Below are positions 11,024 through 21,332 of a DNA stretch of 64,000 nt, in pieces. A program made the translations under genes and the position numbers. A model generated the notes under the pieces. It was not told the DNA's origin and did not search any database. It saw only the letters and a program-made list of their open reading frames with translations. Position 1 is the first letter of the stretch; every line of letters begins with the position of its first letter. This DNA comes from Diphasiastrum complanatum. Its lineage: Eukaryota > Streptophyta > Lycopodiopsida > Lycopodiales > Lycopodiaceae. The stretch is taken from NCBI GenBank assembly GCA_029204225.1, contig CM055096.1, forward strand, positions 68,641,741-68,705,740, written 5' to 3'.

Positions 11024-12636
11024 GTGTTGGTCAAATGTTAAAAAAAGGGTACAAGACAAAGTTTGTTGGGGATGATTGCTTCACTACTAAGGGATATGTC
11101 TTGATTGCTAGGGGCAATAGACAAGGTAGACTTTACAAGCTTGATGCATTTGTTATGTCTAACAAGAGGAATGAAATGGATGTTGGTGGTTCTCTCAACT
11201 TTCAAAAGTCAATCCCTAGCATCAATAAGATTGGTAGATCTTATGCAAAGTCTAAAGAACTTCCTTATGCTAGATCTAGGTTGAGATCTAATGAGCTTCT
11301 TGGAGATAGTTATTGTTGTGCTAACTTGGCAACTTTTGGTGAATCTATGATCAATGTTTTGGATCCATTGGATCTTGAAGATGGACTAGTGCTACCTACT
11401 AGTCAAATGGAGTCATGTGGTGCTAAATTAGTATCATGTTTGAACTCTTCTACTCATAGATTTCCAAGTCTTGGTGGCTCTTCAATAAAGCTACATGGAA
11501 AGTGCAAAAATGAAAAAGGTAAGAAGAGAGCTAACTTCATCAATGGAGGTGACGAAAACTCTTCTTTGGAAATGGTTGTTGCTAATGACTTATTTACTCA
11601 TTTAGAAAGAGATGGCGCTTTGAGCATGATTGAAGAAAAAGTTTCTTTTGTATCTTTATGTGATGAGTCCAAAAAAGTCATTTGTGAAACAAGTGGTGTC
11701 ACATGTATTCATAAAGAAAGTAGATCAAAAGGTTCTATCGTGAGACTTGGTGAGGAAGATCTCAAGTCAAAAGGGAGAGATGAATGTGAAGTGTTCAAAG
11801 TAGGATGTACTTTGAATGATGCTTTTGTGAATGATAGTGAGGGTTCATTATCATTACCTATATCATTGATTAGAAGTCCAGGTTTGACAAGAAAAAGTAC
11901 TTCAATCATTCTTATGTTGAAGGAACTATGTATTCTTTTCATGGATTCTAATGTTCGAGATTCTTCCATTTCTTATGATGCAACTATCAAGAGGGAGATT
12001 GCTAACTTTTGTGGTGTGATCATTAAGAGGGAGTCTTGTGAAGGAAAGGGCAAAGGAAGAGTGACTCTTGGGAAGATTCAGGGCATGGATCTTACATCTC
12101 TTCATCAACTCAAAGGTTGTTATGATTGTGTGGGAGTGTTCATGCATGATCAAGATGGCAAAAGGTTGGATGAAAAAGACTACATGGAGCAACTCAAGTG
12201 GCAATTTCTCCAAGGCAAGGAAGATCTCATTGGTGAGCTCATTGAGGTCTGGTTTGAGCTCAAATGGGCTGGTTTGATTAGGTTTGATACTCAACTTCAT
12301 CTACTCTACTTCATGTTGGCTAGAATTGTAGAAATCTATCTTTTGGTTTATGATGGTGACATTGTTTTCACTAACTATAGTGAAAGGTTGAAATCAAACA
12401 ATGATGAGATCTTGTGGGATGTTAATCATGTGTTTGAGAGGGAGTATCTTCAGAGGTTCAGATCTAAAGATGTTTATAAATGCAAAGTCCTTGATGTTTT
12501 ATTGGAAGGTCAAGATGTTGATCTTGAATTGCTTCATCAACACCAAGAGGCAAGTAGCAATTGGAAGCTAGTCAAAAGCATCAAAGGGGAGCCACATGGG
12601 CTAAGCATTTTGGATCTGTTTTTACAAGTTTTTTAA
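11017..12636 (+). CDS. Long open frame replacing integrase/RT in element D (539 codons)
   Basis: The first ~45 residues are the usual copia protease-integrase join (LSVGQMLKKGYKTKF and RQGRLYKLDAFV). A trace of the pre-integrase domain follows (AKSKELPYARS) without its cysteines. Most of the remaining ~450 residues are unrecognised. Near residues 380-475 there are faint RT traces: DYMEQ...GKEDL aligns with YMEQPPGF..GKEDL, and LLVYDGDIVFTNYSE aligns with the palm motif LLVYVDDI, with YVDD changed to YDGD. The end (NWKLVKSIKGE, then DLFLQ) matches part of element E at 59.0 kb. The frame is open for 1.6 kb despite this divergence. A product is not proven. Confidence 0.6.
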   Translation: MLSVGQMLKKGYKTKFVGDDCFTTKGYVLIARGNRQGRLYKLDAFVMSNKRNEMDVGGSLNFQKSIPSINKIGRSYAKSKELPYARSRLRSNELLGDSYCCANLATFGESMINVLDPLDLEDGLVLPTSQMESCGAKLVSCLNSSTHRFPSLGGSSIKLHGKCKNEKGKKRANFINGGDENSSLEMVVANDLFTHLERDGALSMIEEKVSFVSLCDESKKVICETSGVTCIHKESRSKGSIVRLGEEDLKSKGRDECEVFKVGCTLNDAFVNDSEGSLSLPISLIRSPGLTRKSTSIILMLKELCILFMDSNVRDSSISYDATIKREIANFCGVIIKRESCEGKGKGRVTLGKIQGMDLTSLHQLKGCYDCVGVFMHDQDGKRLDEKDYMEQLKWQFLQGKEDLIGELIEVWFELKWAGLIRFDTQLHLLYFMLARIVEIYLLVYDGDIVFTNYSERLKSNNDEILWDVNHVFEREYLQRFRSKDVYKCKVLDVLLEGQDVDLELLHQHQEASSNWKLVKSIKGEPHGLSILDLFLQVF

Positions 12637-13461
12637 GGTTCAAGTAAGGTTCTTGGAGAAGCAAGGAAGTGTCCTTATATTTTACCTTATTTGTTTAATC
12701 TCATGTATGAACATATCGTCATGTCAATGTGTTGGAATTGTCAAAATTTAATGATACTAATTCCATAGTTTTGCATCCTTTGGATCTTGGAGATGGGATA
12801 GTTATCATTTCTGGTTCTTATGATCAAGTACATACATTCATTCAAATCTTGAAAGATATTAAAGTGGTCAATATGTTTACTTTTGAGCAAAGTTCAAGAT
12901 CTAGCATCCTAGTGTTGGCAAATTGGCAAATTGTTGACAATGGATCAAGGGTTGTATGCAAATCTTGTGGAGATACTTCAAGTATTTCAAGTTCAGGTTT
13001 TGCTCATTCAAATGGAACAGAGAACACATCATTTTGGCATTAATTCACTCAAGGGCTTTCATGGATTGGAGATCTACAAAGGCAAGGCGGTGATGGAGGT
13101 TCATTCATGGAGATACATGGTGCATTCACTATCGGCATAGTGGAATGTGGAGGAGACATGAAAACACTTGTTGGTTACTTTCACTTACAACTTGTTTGCT
13201 GCTACTTTACAGAGAATTCAAAGGTGGATACATGGAGGAATCCTTTCATTATGATTCTATGTTCTTTTACATGTATCTTGTTCACCATTCTATGTAAACT
13301 TCATGTAAGAAATAGTGAAGCATCCTATATGGACACTATTATCTATATCAATTATGTTGTACTTCATATTGTACATATTAGAACACTTGAGAAGAGACTA
13401 TTATCATAATGGAGATCATTATTAGGTTGGAGCAAAGTAGTATTGTAAAACTAGCAAGTTA
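12637..13461 (+). other. 3' part of the element D internal segment, related to element E
   Basis: DNA here aligns with 59070-59790 of element E: a stretch after TTCAAGTAAGGT, and GAGGAATCCTTTCATTATGATTCT against GTGGAATCATTTCATTTACATTCT, then CTTCATGTAAGAAATAG. Short open frames (12729-13043 and 13107-13409) look like pieces of a decayed frame. A motif VLHPLDLGDGIV at 12.77 kb echoes VLDPLDLEDGLV at 11.36 kb, suggesting internal duplication. Confidence 0.55.
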
Positions 13462-13475
13462 AGTTGAAGAGGGAG
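13462..13475 (+). other. Polypurine tract of element D
   Basis: AGTTGAAGAGGGAG sits directly before the 3' LTR. The same tract precedes the LTR starts at 44164 and 60462. Confidence 0.8.
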
Positions 13476-14129
13476 TGTGAAAACTGTCAACATTTCCTAG
13501 CTAGTTTGAGGCCCAAATTGGCAATTTTTGTACATAGTTTTGGATCTAACATTTCACACGTGTGAAAGAGGCCTAGATACTTTTATTTTAGTATATATTT
13601 CATGTTGAAGAAGTCTCAAACTTCAGAACCTCTGAAATGACACCAAAATCATGTTATTTGGACATATAGGCCAAAATTGGCTATTTTAGGCTACAAGTGC
13701 CCTAAATTTGGGTCCTAAGTTCTAGAGAGAGGAGAGAGAGTCATCTCTCTCACCTATATTAGGCTTAAATTCATGGAGAACAGGTTGGAGAAACTTATTG
13801 TATTGTTGAGAGAGATCAATAGATCATTGTCACAGTTTCTTCCTCCATTGAGAGCATTGCTTTGTGTATTGTCTTCAAGCTTTTGTGTATGGTCTAAAGA
13901 GGTTTCCAAAAGTGGTAGGCTGATATTGTAGGGTTGGTATGCTATTGTTTTTAGCTGCCATCAGTACCTTTTACTAGTTTCTTTTGTCTCTTGAATGCTT
14001 TGTCAAGTTCATGTGTGTCACAGGTAGCATTAGGATGCTTTGCCATTTCTAGCTTTTGTAGCTTGTTGTGCAAAGATCTTAGCCAAGTATTTGGGAATTT
14101 GGATCCATTCAAGATCCACTCTTTTCACA
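13476..14129 (+). repeat. 3' LTR of element D
   Basis: 654 bp from TGTGAAAACTGTC to CTTTTCACA. It contains a 16-bp palindrome, TTTCACACGTGTGAAA, at 13552-13567. Confidence 0.93.
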
Positions 14130-14556
14130 CTTTGGTCCTACATGTTGGTACTTTCTACCGTTCTGGTACTTTGGTGTTATAAGAAGCTTTTAAACAGTTT
14201 TTCGATGTGGTAATTGTAATGTGCGGCAATAGAAAAAATTTGGTGAGAATTTTATTGCAATGTGCAGAAAGATATTGAAATGTTAAATGTTGGTGAAACC
14301 CTCGAGCACCAAAACTTTCTGGAACTCTATAGTACCAATGCTTCTTTCAATTGGTACTTATCAATTTTCAATTTAGATAGTTCAGACTACCAAATTTGGT
14401 TATATTTTACTTCAAATTTGTTATTGTCACATATTACATGTTTTGGTACTTTTGTACTATTTTTCCAAGGGAAACAACAAAACCCATAACATCAATAAAC
14501 ATCCAAGTTTTAGAGGGGGTTTGAAATCACTTATGTCGTGTAACACGATAAGACTT
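14130..14556 (+). other. TTGGTAC-rich sequence continuing after element D
   Basis: Direct continuation of 7640-8168 once D and one target copy are removed. TTGGTAC or its complement occurs at 14145, 14334, 14351 and 14442, with CTGGTAC near 14162. No coding frame is supported. Confidence 0.6.
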
Positions 14557-14690
14557 CTTGAATATAGATCAGTGGTAACAAAAATACTCCTCCACTTTGA
14601 AGATGTTAACAATGACTTTAATGCAGAAGGAATCTTTAAGAAGTTTCGAGGGAACCAACACTGTATTGAGTTGAACATGTGTGTTTCTCA
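14557..14690 (-). pseudogene. Second copy of a short copia pre-integrase fragment
   Basis: This stretch repeats 7507-7632 of element K at high identity: TTCTTGAATATAGATCAGTGGTAAC, then GAAGATGTTAACAATGACTTTAAT and AGAAGGAATCTTTAAGAA (each shared in pieces). It codes on the minus strand for the region just before the pre-integrase zinc domain. The two copies lie on either side of the TTGGTAC-rich sequence, in the same orientation. Confidence 0.75.
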
Positions 14691-15049
14691 GTGTATCCTA
14701 AAATATAATTATAGTTTATGATGTGGGTTAGCAAATTTTGTTAGGCCCTTGTTTTTTACATGTTGAAGGCATGGTATCATAAACGGTTCTTTGTTGGACT
14801 TGAAACAACCACAAGGAAGGCCATGACGGTGGGGAGGGAGCATTGTAGTGACATTTTGGAATAGGATACAACCGCATGGTTCGAGAATTTTGACTAACAC
14901 TCTTCATGTTTTCTTTTTCTCATTTTCTCTCGTTTGATTCATATTGCTACGAATTTTATACATAAATTAAGTTTGGTTTAATGTTCAAGTTGGTCTGGAT
15001 CAACTTACGTGGTATATCTTAGGCATATTATTATGTTATTTTAGTAAGC

Positions 15050-17230
15050 TATAAGGATTTTAGGCCACAGGTCGAGCTGTTCCAAAGATTCAGAAGGGCT
15101 CACATAGAAGTGCAGATATCTCTTAGATGCTTTGAGGCGTTGAAGCCTTATTTTGTTCGAAAACTGAAGGAGCGGTACACCTGTTGCTATGTATACCATA
15201 TGCAAATGATATATTTTGAGGAGGCGTTTAATCATATGTGACAAAACATGTTTGGTCATCATGGAAGGGATCATGCCTGCACATGTTCCATCTGCTACAA
15301 AATTCAAAAATCGGATATTTTCAAGGCAAACCAATATGTTTGTCCCAACATCAGCAATATGTGGGAATCACTTCTATGTGCAAAGCCGCCTAATTCAGAA
15401 TACCATGCAAAAAAATGCTTGTTCAGGGACTGCAGTAAATGCGGCATTTGCACGTTGCCATTATGTTCCTATGAGACATCAGTGGATAGTAGGGAGCTGT
15501 CTGTGAAGATATTTACAAACGTTGCGTCAAGGTTTGTTGATGTGGGCGGTTCTATCAAGAAGCAAAAAGATTTGGTAATGCAAACAGTGCGGAGCACTGC
15601 TTTTATTGACCTAATTTTAGCACATGTGAAAAACTTCATCAACATCACTTTGTGTTTCGGTGGCAGTCACAACAATTAAAAACTGCTTATTGAAATTTCC
15701 TTCGAATGTTGTTGTTTCAGTCATTGACTTTGCAAAGAATTATTCGTTCAAGATGCAGAACGAGATACAGTCCATGCACTGGTGGTCTAATTAGGTCAAG
15801 ATACTTGTGCAGATAACATATGTCAGAAACTCTATAGGTGCAGTTGAAAAGACTCTTCATTTTTACATATCAGACGATAAGCTGCATGACACCCTATTTG
15901 TATAGCACTGTCTACTACTGCACGACAATTGGTTGAAGAGAATGGGTATAATCTAAGGTGTCATTGGGTGTGGTCAGACAGTGGGGCATCCCAATTCAAA
16001 GTTCGAAGGTCTTTCTTCTTCGTGGCCAGGTGTATTTGTTGGGGGTTCTCGCTATCTATTATTATTACTATGTAGTTTTCAGGTTTGTTACCTTAGATAG
16101 TACCAAAATTGGTATCAAACTATAAGACTTTAACTGCGTAGTCCGTCTTGTAGTACGGAGTATTAATTTTGGTACTATTTCCCTAATAAATATAGTACCA
16201 AACTGGGTCTATACGAGACACCCGAATATAGTACCAAATTGGTACTAGGTAGGACACCAAGTTTGGGACTACAGGTATTGTTTGCAAGCACTATTTATTG
16301 CAGCCTACATAAAAATAAAAAATCTAACAATTTGTTCGTTTTTTGGCTAGATATTATCACTTGACAGGTCTGCAAATGATGCATAGATTTTTTGCCTCAA
16401 GCCATGGAAAAGACGAGTATAATGGAGCGGGCGCGGTCATCAAGTGAACACTCACTCACGAGGAGTTGAAACCAGACGGCTAACCCTTGAAATGTGCGAC
16501 AGATGTGGTCGCATATCTGAAAGAAACATTTAGGCCAAAAGGAGAAGGTCACAATTGTAGTACAAGAAGGGTTTTCTAGTTGGCAGGATAGTCCATGCTC
16601 ACTACAATGTTGCACATTGTCATGTTTCTGCGATTCATGTATTGCAGGGCAATGGAAAAGATGTAGGAATAGACAACACATGGAAGAGTGAAAATATTTG
16701 TTTATCCAGCCATTGCCAGAGTCAGATGCAGCTAGCAGCGACAAAGACAATGACGCTGGAGATAATGACAGTGCATAATGACACCAGCTTGCCCATGTAT
16801 GAGAGAAGCTCTGATAGTTTGTATGACTTGCTGTCCACTAGGGACAATTTTGCTGTCAAAGCAGGAGAGAGGGGACAGAATTTCTACCTTCTTAAATGCA
16901 CCAAGACGATGTACTAGACAGCACAGAAGGATGCATGGCACAATGGAATTGTTAGAGGAGGGAGAGTAGTTGAAAGCCTATACTATGGCCAAGTCGAAGG
17001 CATGATAAATACATACAACCTTCTAGACCAGACACAACCAGTAATGATCTATTCATACATGGTGAGAGCAATCTGGTTTTTTATGGAGCCTATCCATGGA
17101 TATCATAACATATTCCAATTATCCACCGATGGTATGAGAACATATACAACAACATGCCATACGAAGATGACAACAATTAAGAAAACTTGCTTAATGCCCG
17201 AGATCAGGATGCTAGTTACCTTTGTGCCTT
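15050..17230 (+). pseudogene. DDE-transposase-like gene of a DNA-transposon-like locus
   Basis: Pieces in order: VELFQRFRRAH and FEALKPYFVRKLKERYTCC near 15065-15180; a Cys-rich segment (CTCSIC and CLFRDCSKCGIC) at 15280-15470; VIDFAKNYSF and QNEIQSMHWW at 15720-15790; ISDDKLHDTLF near 15870; WSDSGASQFK near 15970; then, across an intron, SHGKDEYNGAGAVIK near 16400; and FAVKAGERGQNFYLLKC near 16850. I recall this motif order from uncharacterised DDE-type proteins in eukaryotic genomes; no search was run. There are at least three in-frame TAGs and two TGAs at positions where CAG or CGA would fit, plus a frameshift near 15940. So it is dead here. An upstream start is not seen. Confidence 0.65.
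16030..16350 (+). other. Intron of the transposase-like gene, filled with TTGGTAC motifs
   Basis: GT at 16030 and AG at 16350. Joining the flanks keeps the frame (GTG GCC AG / A TAT TAT CAC) and links the WSDSGASQFK and SHGKDEYNGAGA motifs. Inside are about seven copies or near copies of GTACCAA/TTGGTAC (around 16094, 16102, 16171, 16196, 16232 and 16239). Confidence 0.75.
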
Positions 17231-17448
17231 ATAATGATTCATTTGGTACTTTTATAGTACTCGGTTTGAAACTGATGAGTATCAATTTGGTACTTTGGAT
17301 CACCTATCTATCAGTATGCTGCACACCCTGGTTTCACACAAAAGTATTTGGCTAAAAGCATGGTTTGGTGGTACAACATGTACTTTCAAGGACACTACCT
17401 CTTTTGGGTAGAAGTGCACTTTTGCATTATTATACACTATTTTGAGCT
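17220..17448 (+). other. Non-coding 3' region of the transposase-like gene
   Basis: Contains TTGGTAC at about 17243 and 17287 and further GTAC clusters. It separates the + strand gene from the convergent - strand gene. Confidence 0.5.
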
Positions 17449-17794
17449 AATACCTTTGACTTGCAATAACTTTTTAATCGTACGTCAGAAGTATGTCATG
17501 TAACATATCATTGGAAAGCACTCTCGCCGAGTGCTTTTTGACGCACCAAATTTCTCAAAAAGTTATGTAATTTTTAATGTGGACTCAAAAAATTATAATT
17601 AATAAAATCCCCATACTTTTGACTTGCCATAGATTTTTAACCGTAGCTTGGAAGTATGTCATGTACTATATCATTGGAAAGCACTCTCGTCAAGCACTTT
17701 TTAACGCACCAAACTCCGCTAGAATTGGACTTACCACTAAAAAGTTATGTCATTTTTAATGTGGACTCAAAACAATTATGAGTAACAAAATCCC
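17449..17794 (+). repeat. Tandem duplication of a ~165-bp unit
   Basis: Units 17449-17612 and 17613-17794 share TTTGACTTGC, GAAGTATGTCATGTA, ATATCATTGGAAAGCACTCT, TTTTTAATGTGGACTCAAAA and AAAATCCCC. They lie between the 3' ends of the two convergent genes. Confidence 0.85.
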
Positions 17795-18143
17795 CAAAAA
17801 GTGAAATGTACTACCAAAAGGTACAATGAAAATTGAGTTCTTTTTTTGTACCACCAAACCATGCTTTTAGCCATTTGGTGCTTATGGTCACAACAAAACA
17901 TAATGGGTGGTAAGAATGTCTACAAGCAAACATGAATGATCCGAGAAGAAAGGTGGAGTCCAAAGACTTGTCGCATGCAACGCAAAACCCAAGGGCATAG
18001 ATATAGTCTGCCCCACCCACCACGTGGGGTCTTGGGAACAAAGTGAATATGTGCCTTAGGCTAATCTTCTCTTGTATGAGATTCACAAAATCAATGTGCC
18101 CTTGAGCATCTTTCCAATCTGACTCCGGCTTTTCATATTCCCT

Positions 18144-18543
18144 CTGCAATGAAAATCCAAATTATCACAAAATAGCACCAAACAATAACCAACAGTACCA
18201 AACAATAGCCAACACTATATATACTATACATTAGCTTCAAAACTATCAAGCATTTTCAAAAAACTACCAAACAAAACATAAAAGTGCCAAACAGTACTAC
18301 AAAACAAATCTAGAAGTACCAAAAGTATCAAACAGGACCTAAAAGTACCAAACGTTGCATAGAAATGCCAAACAATATTAAAAAGCGAATCCAAAACAAC
18401 CAAAAAAAATCTTAAAAGTACCAAGAAAACAACATGAAAACTATTAAAAGTTCCAAAGGCTTCATCAAAATGACCACAACGCATTCATAAGCTTCAAAAG
18501 AACGAAAAGTACCAAATAGAAAAAAAAAAAAAAAAAAGACTAC
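18144..18543 (-). other. Intron of the minus-strand gene carrying a dense GTACCAA array
   Basis: On the minus strand the donor is TTG/GTAGTC and the acceptor is TTTTCATTGCAG/AGGGAA, a good plant 3' splice site. Reading frame is preserved across the join. The + strand shows AGTACCAAAC-like units every 15-30 bp from 18170 to 18540 (about 12 recognisable units, some as GTGCCAAAC or ATGCCAAAC). Confidence 0.7.
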
Positions 18544-18667
18544 CAAAAAATTTGCCTCCTCCTCTGCAACCTCCCTTCCGAGGGACTGGGCATCCGCTTG
18601 CACTTCTCCCTTTTTCACCATGCACCTAGTTAGATTGAGCTTATCATCCACTTCTTTTATCTCCTCT

Positions 18668-18935
18668 TCATTGGGAGGAGTCCATGTCCGCAGCTCAACC
18701 AAGCGCTTCTCCAACTCATGAATCTCGTCCTTGATTACTTGGATGACCATGTTTTCACCTTGCCTAGCTAGCACTTTTTCCTTCTTCTTCTGAATGTTGT
18801 CCTTCATTGGGAGGAGTCTGTGTCCGCAACTCAACCAGACGCTTTTCCAACTCATGAATCTCGTCCTTGGACAACCGTGTTTTCACCCTACCTAACCAAC
18901 ACTTTTTTTTTCTTCTTCAAAATGTTGTCCTTGAA
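18668..18935 (-). repeat. Tandem duplication inside exon 1 of the coiled-coil gene
   Basis: Units starting at 18668 and 18805 share TTCATTGGGAGGAGTC, CAACTCATGAATCTCGTCCTT and GTTTTCACC. The second unit is shortened and has a TAG where the first codes Gln. Confidence 0.8.
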
Positions 18936-19130
18936 TTTTGATAGCCTTGCAAGCATCCTCCATGATCTTTCTACGACTCTCTGATTCATCGTCTCCACCT
19001 CAGGCAGGTATCCCGGAGTGGACAGAGCAGCATGGAACACATTGTCCTCACCTCCGAACTTGTTGAAGTGATCTCTCTTGCCTCCAACTCCTGGCTATGT
19101 TGGATTTTTATCCTCTCCATCCTTATTTCA

Positions 19131-20402
19131 TGTGAAAGATTCAACTAGTTTGATCATATTTGCTATATTTTCATATTTGGCATATTGAGGCCAAAACTTG
19201 TTTTAGACTTGGAAAATAACTTCTCAAAGTTCATTAGTCTAAATTCTATTTGAATAAACACTTTTTGAAAGTGTGGGAAAGTTAGAATACAAGTTTGAGT
19301 AGATTCAAATTTGAATAGTTGGGTACATTGAATCTAGTCCCAAAAATACTAGGGTTAGCATTTTGGTGGGAAAGCCAAGTGGCCAAATAGGGTTTGGACC
19401 TGTTATAAAAGTATTTAACTTGTGGAGAGAGTGATCTTCTCTCTTCTCTATCTCATTTCATGCTTATACATGGTCCTCTTGGGTTCTACATTCCATTGGT
19501 GCACTATACTTGTAATTGCATGTAATTTTGTGTGTAGAATGATACATAATTGTTATTTTCGGTTTCACACGTGTGAATGATAGTATCTTGCTGGTTTTGT
19601 ATAGACAACAATAGTACTTTATCATTTCATTCAAGTTTGATCAAGTTCTATTTGAGTTCGCATCTCATTTTGTGTGTAGATGTTGACTTTTCTACATTGG
19701 TGAGATTGGTGGTGTATTTCTCTTTCTAACCAAAGATCTTTTAAGTGGATTGGATCATAATGATTTGGAATCCTTCACATGGTATCAGAGCTTGTGGTTT
19801 CAGTTTATGAAGGAGGAAATCAGATCTATCAATGATCTGGTGAAAATATCAAGGCTAGAGCATGCTAGAGAGGATTCTACACTAAAATCAAGTTTTTTGC
19901 TTTTGTAGATTGGATGTTTTGTAGATCAAAACCCTAAATAGGTTTCCAAACTCGATCAATTTTGATTTTTGAATTCACATACTGGATTTGGCCGATTTCT
20001 GGATCATTAGATAAGCCTTTGTGGTAGCTATCAGATTGCATAATCAGTTTTCAGCATTCGCATGTAGATTTGGAAAAATCATTTTTTTGTGATTTTGTCA
20101 AAACCCTATTTTTGATTGGATCTCTAGATAGTGAGGTTGTTGGACTTCATTTGAGTGTGTTTCAATCTTAGGAAGTGGCAAAAATCATTAGATTGAGCGC
20201 AGATCATAGGTTGATCAAGATTCCATGATTCTATGTGTTGATTTGATTGGTATAAGTGCTAGAAGAGAATTTGCGAGATAGTTTCAAATCTTGGTGATTT
20301 CTTTTGAAAGCATTTATTTTTGTTCAAAGGAGTACTTTGTGCATTGAAAAAGGTTGAAAGAGAAGATCAGGTCATTGCTACATGGCAACCTCAATTGGAG
20401 TC
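19131..20402 (+). mobile_element. 3'-truncated copia element H (E family)
   Basis: LTR 19131-19779 (TGTGAAAGATTC to CCTTCACA, 649 bp), aligned throughout with the LTRs of element E. It contains CACACGTGTG at 19566-19575. Primer-binding site TGGTATCAGAGC at 19780-19791. The leader matches that of E to the gag ATG at 20382. After MATSIGV the sequence leaves the family at about 20402, so only seven codons of gag remain. The left flank enters exon 1 of the minus-strand gene. Confidence 0.88.
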
Positions 20403-20849
20403 ATTAGGGGAAATATGGGCTCAAAATGGGCCCTTTAAGAAATTTCACTTTAGAGAGAGGTTACGTAGAGAGAGAATGAAAATCGGTAACTTCTGGTCAC
20501 CGTTTTCCGAGTTTCCGGCCTTGTCCGATGTTTAACTAGTATGGTTAACTTCAGACAATAGCTAGTTAAGCATGAGATGTAATAACTTCTCTTCATGCTC
20601 GTTCCAAAATTCGGGACTAGAGCTTTAAGACTGAAAATCTTGGTGTGCTCAATGGAAAAACTGAAGCGGGAGAGGAAAAACTTCTGAAATCACTATATGC
20701 TTATAGTGAAATATGAGGTGGGATGATTTTTCAATGCGACATAAACATTACAAACATAAGGAATGCTAGATCTATTCATATTGATGTTACATGATTGTAG
20801 CTTTAACAATGGCAATGTTCCATTTGCATGTTGCTCTTCCGATCGAATG
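20403..20849. other. No gene recognised
   Basis: Sequence between truncated element H and the gypsy-like LTR. An inverted pair GCATGAGATGTAA / CTTCTCTTCATGC near 20570-20600 is the only structure I see. Confidence 0.35.
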
Positions 20850-21318
20850 TGTTATGTACCATAATGGTATGCCCTTCAGTGACGGCCTCGCAAGGGGCAT
20901 GACGCAGGACTGGAATTATTGACATGTTTAGGTGCCATGCATCACCATCCTAGGTGGTCACGTGTCGTCGGTAGGACCGTGCTTGATGAGACCCACTATG
21001 CTATGCCTATATAGTGGTGGGGTTTCCCTCTTTCCATTCACTCAGTCTACCCGGGAGTTGGTGGATGGAGAGCACGTGAATTAGCTAGGATGTGTCTCCA
21101 GGCTAGGAGATGTGTGCTAGGGAGAGCCGAGTGCGATGGCTGGTGGTATGGGATGCCAGTTATCATAGCAGGTTTCACCGGGCATGATTGTGTCGATTGC
21201 TCCAGGGCATGGGGGTGGATTGGTTGTGACCCTACGATTGGGTGGTTACAGTGCGTCGTCACTGGTATGGGAGGTGCAAAACCTTCAAGGCAGTCGATGA
21301 TCTTAGGGAGCTATAACA
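20850..21318 (+). mobile_element. Gypsy-like LTR (element I)
   Basis: 469 bp from TGTTATGTACC to GCTATAACA, with a 6-bp terminal inverted repeat (TGTTAT/ATAACA). A TATA-like GCCTATATAG lies at 21005-21014, and a primer-binding site follows two bases after the end. That spacing and GTTGGTATCAGAGCC are common in Ty3/gypsy elements. No second LTR is in the window. Confidence 0.65.
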
Positions 21319-21320
21319 GT

Positions 21321-21332
21321 TGGTATCAGAGC
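21321..21332 (+). other. Primer-binding site of element I
   Basis: TGGTATCAGAGC two bases after the LTR end. Confidence 0.8.

Larger units (their letters stand above)
8169..14129 (+). mobile_element. Complete copia-type non-autonomous element D
   Basis: The element is bounded by LTRs 8169-8740 and 13476-14129 and flanked by a perfect 5-bp target duplication, CTTTG (8164-8168 and 14130-14134). LTR ends are TGTGAAAA and TTTTCACA, an 8-bp terminal inverted repeat. It has a primer-binding site, gag, a zinc knuckle and a protease. Where integrase and RT should be, there is a long unusual ORF (11017-12636). With no working pol it would have depended on enzymes supplied by another element. A solo LTR of the same family lies at 47535-48188. 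Confidence 0.93.
17811..19095 (-). pseudogene. Coiled-coil/zinc-ligand gene, two exons, convergent with the transposase-like gene
   Basis: Exon 1 (19095 to 18544) begins in readable frame near KRDHFNKFGGEDNVFHAALS, then has a charged helical part (ELEKRLVELRTW, EVDDKLNLTRCMVKKGE) likely to form a coiled coil. Exon 2 (18143 to 17811) has CVACDK, CRHSYHPLC and a C-terminal WFGGTKK. The spacing CX2C...CXHX3HX2C resembles a zinc site. The intron is phase 0 and joins ANFL to REYEKPESD. A 130-bp duplication and a TAG inside exon 1 suggest decay. It could be an accessory protein of the same transposon; that is inference. Confidence 0.55.

Noticed and set aside
11709-12300. Minus-strand frames of 86 and 124 codons
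   Set aside because: Antisense shadows of the long element D frame.
18224-18484. An 86-codon minus-strand frame rich in Phe and Leu
   Set aside because: It lies in the intron 18144-18543, and its composition comes from the GTACCAA array.
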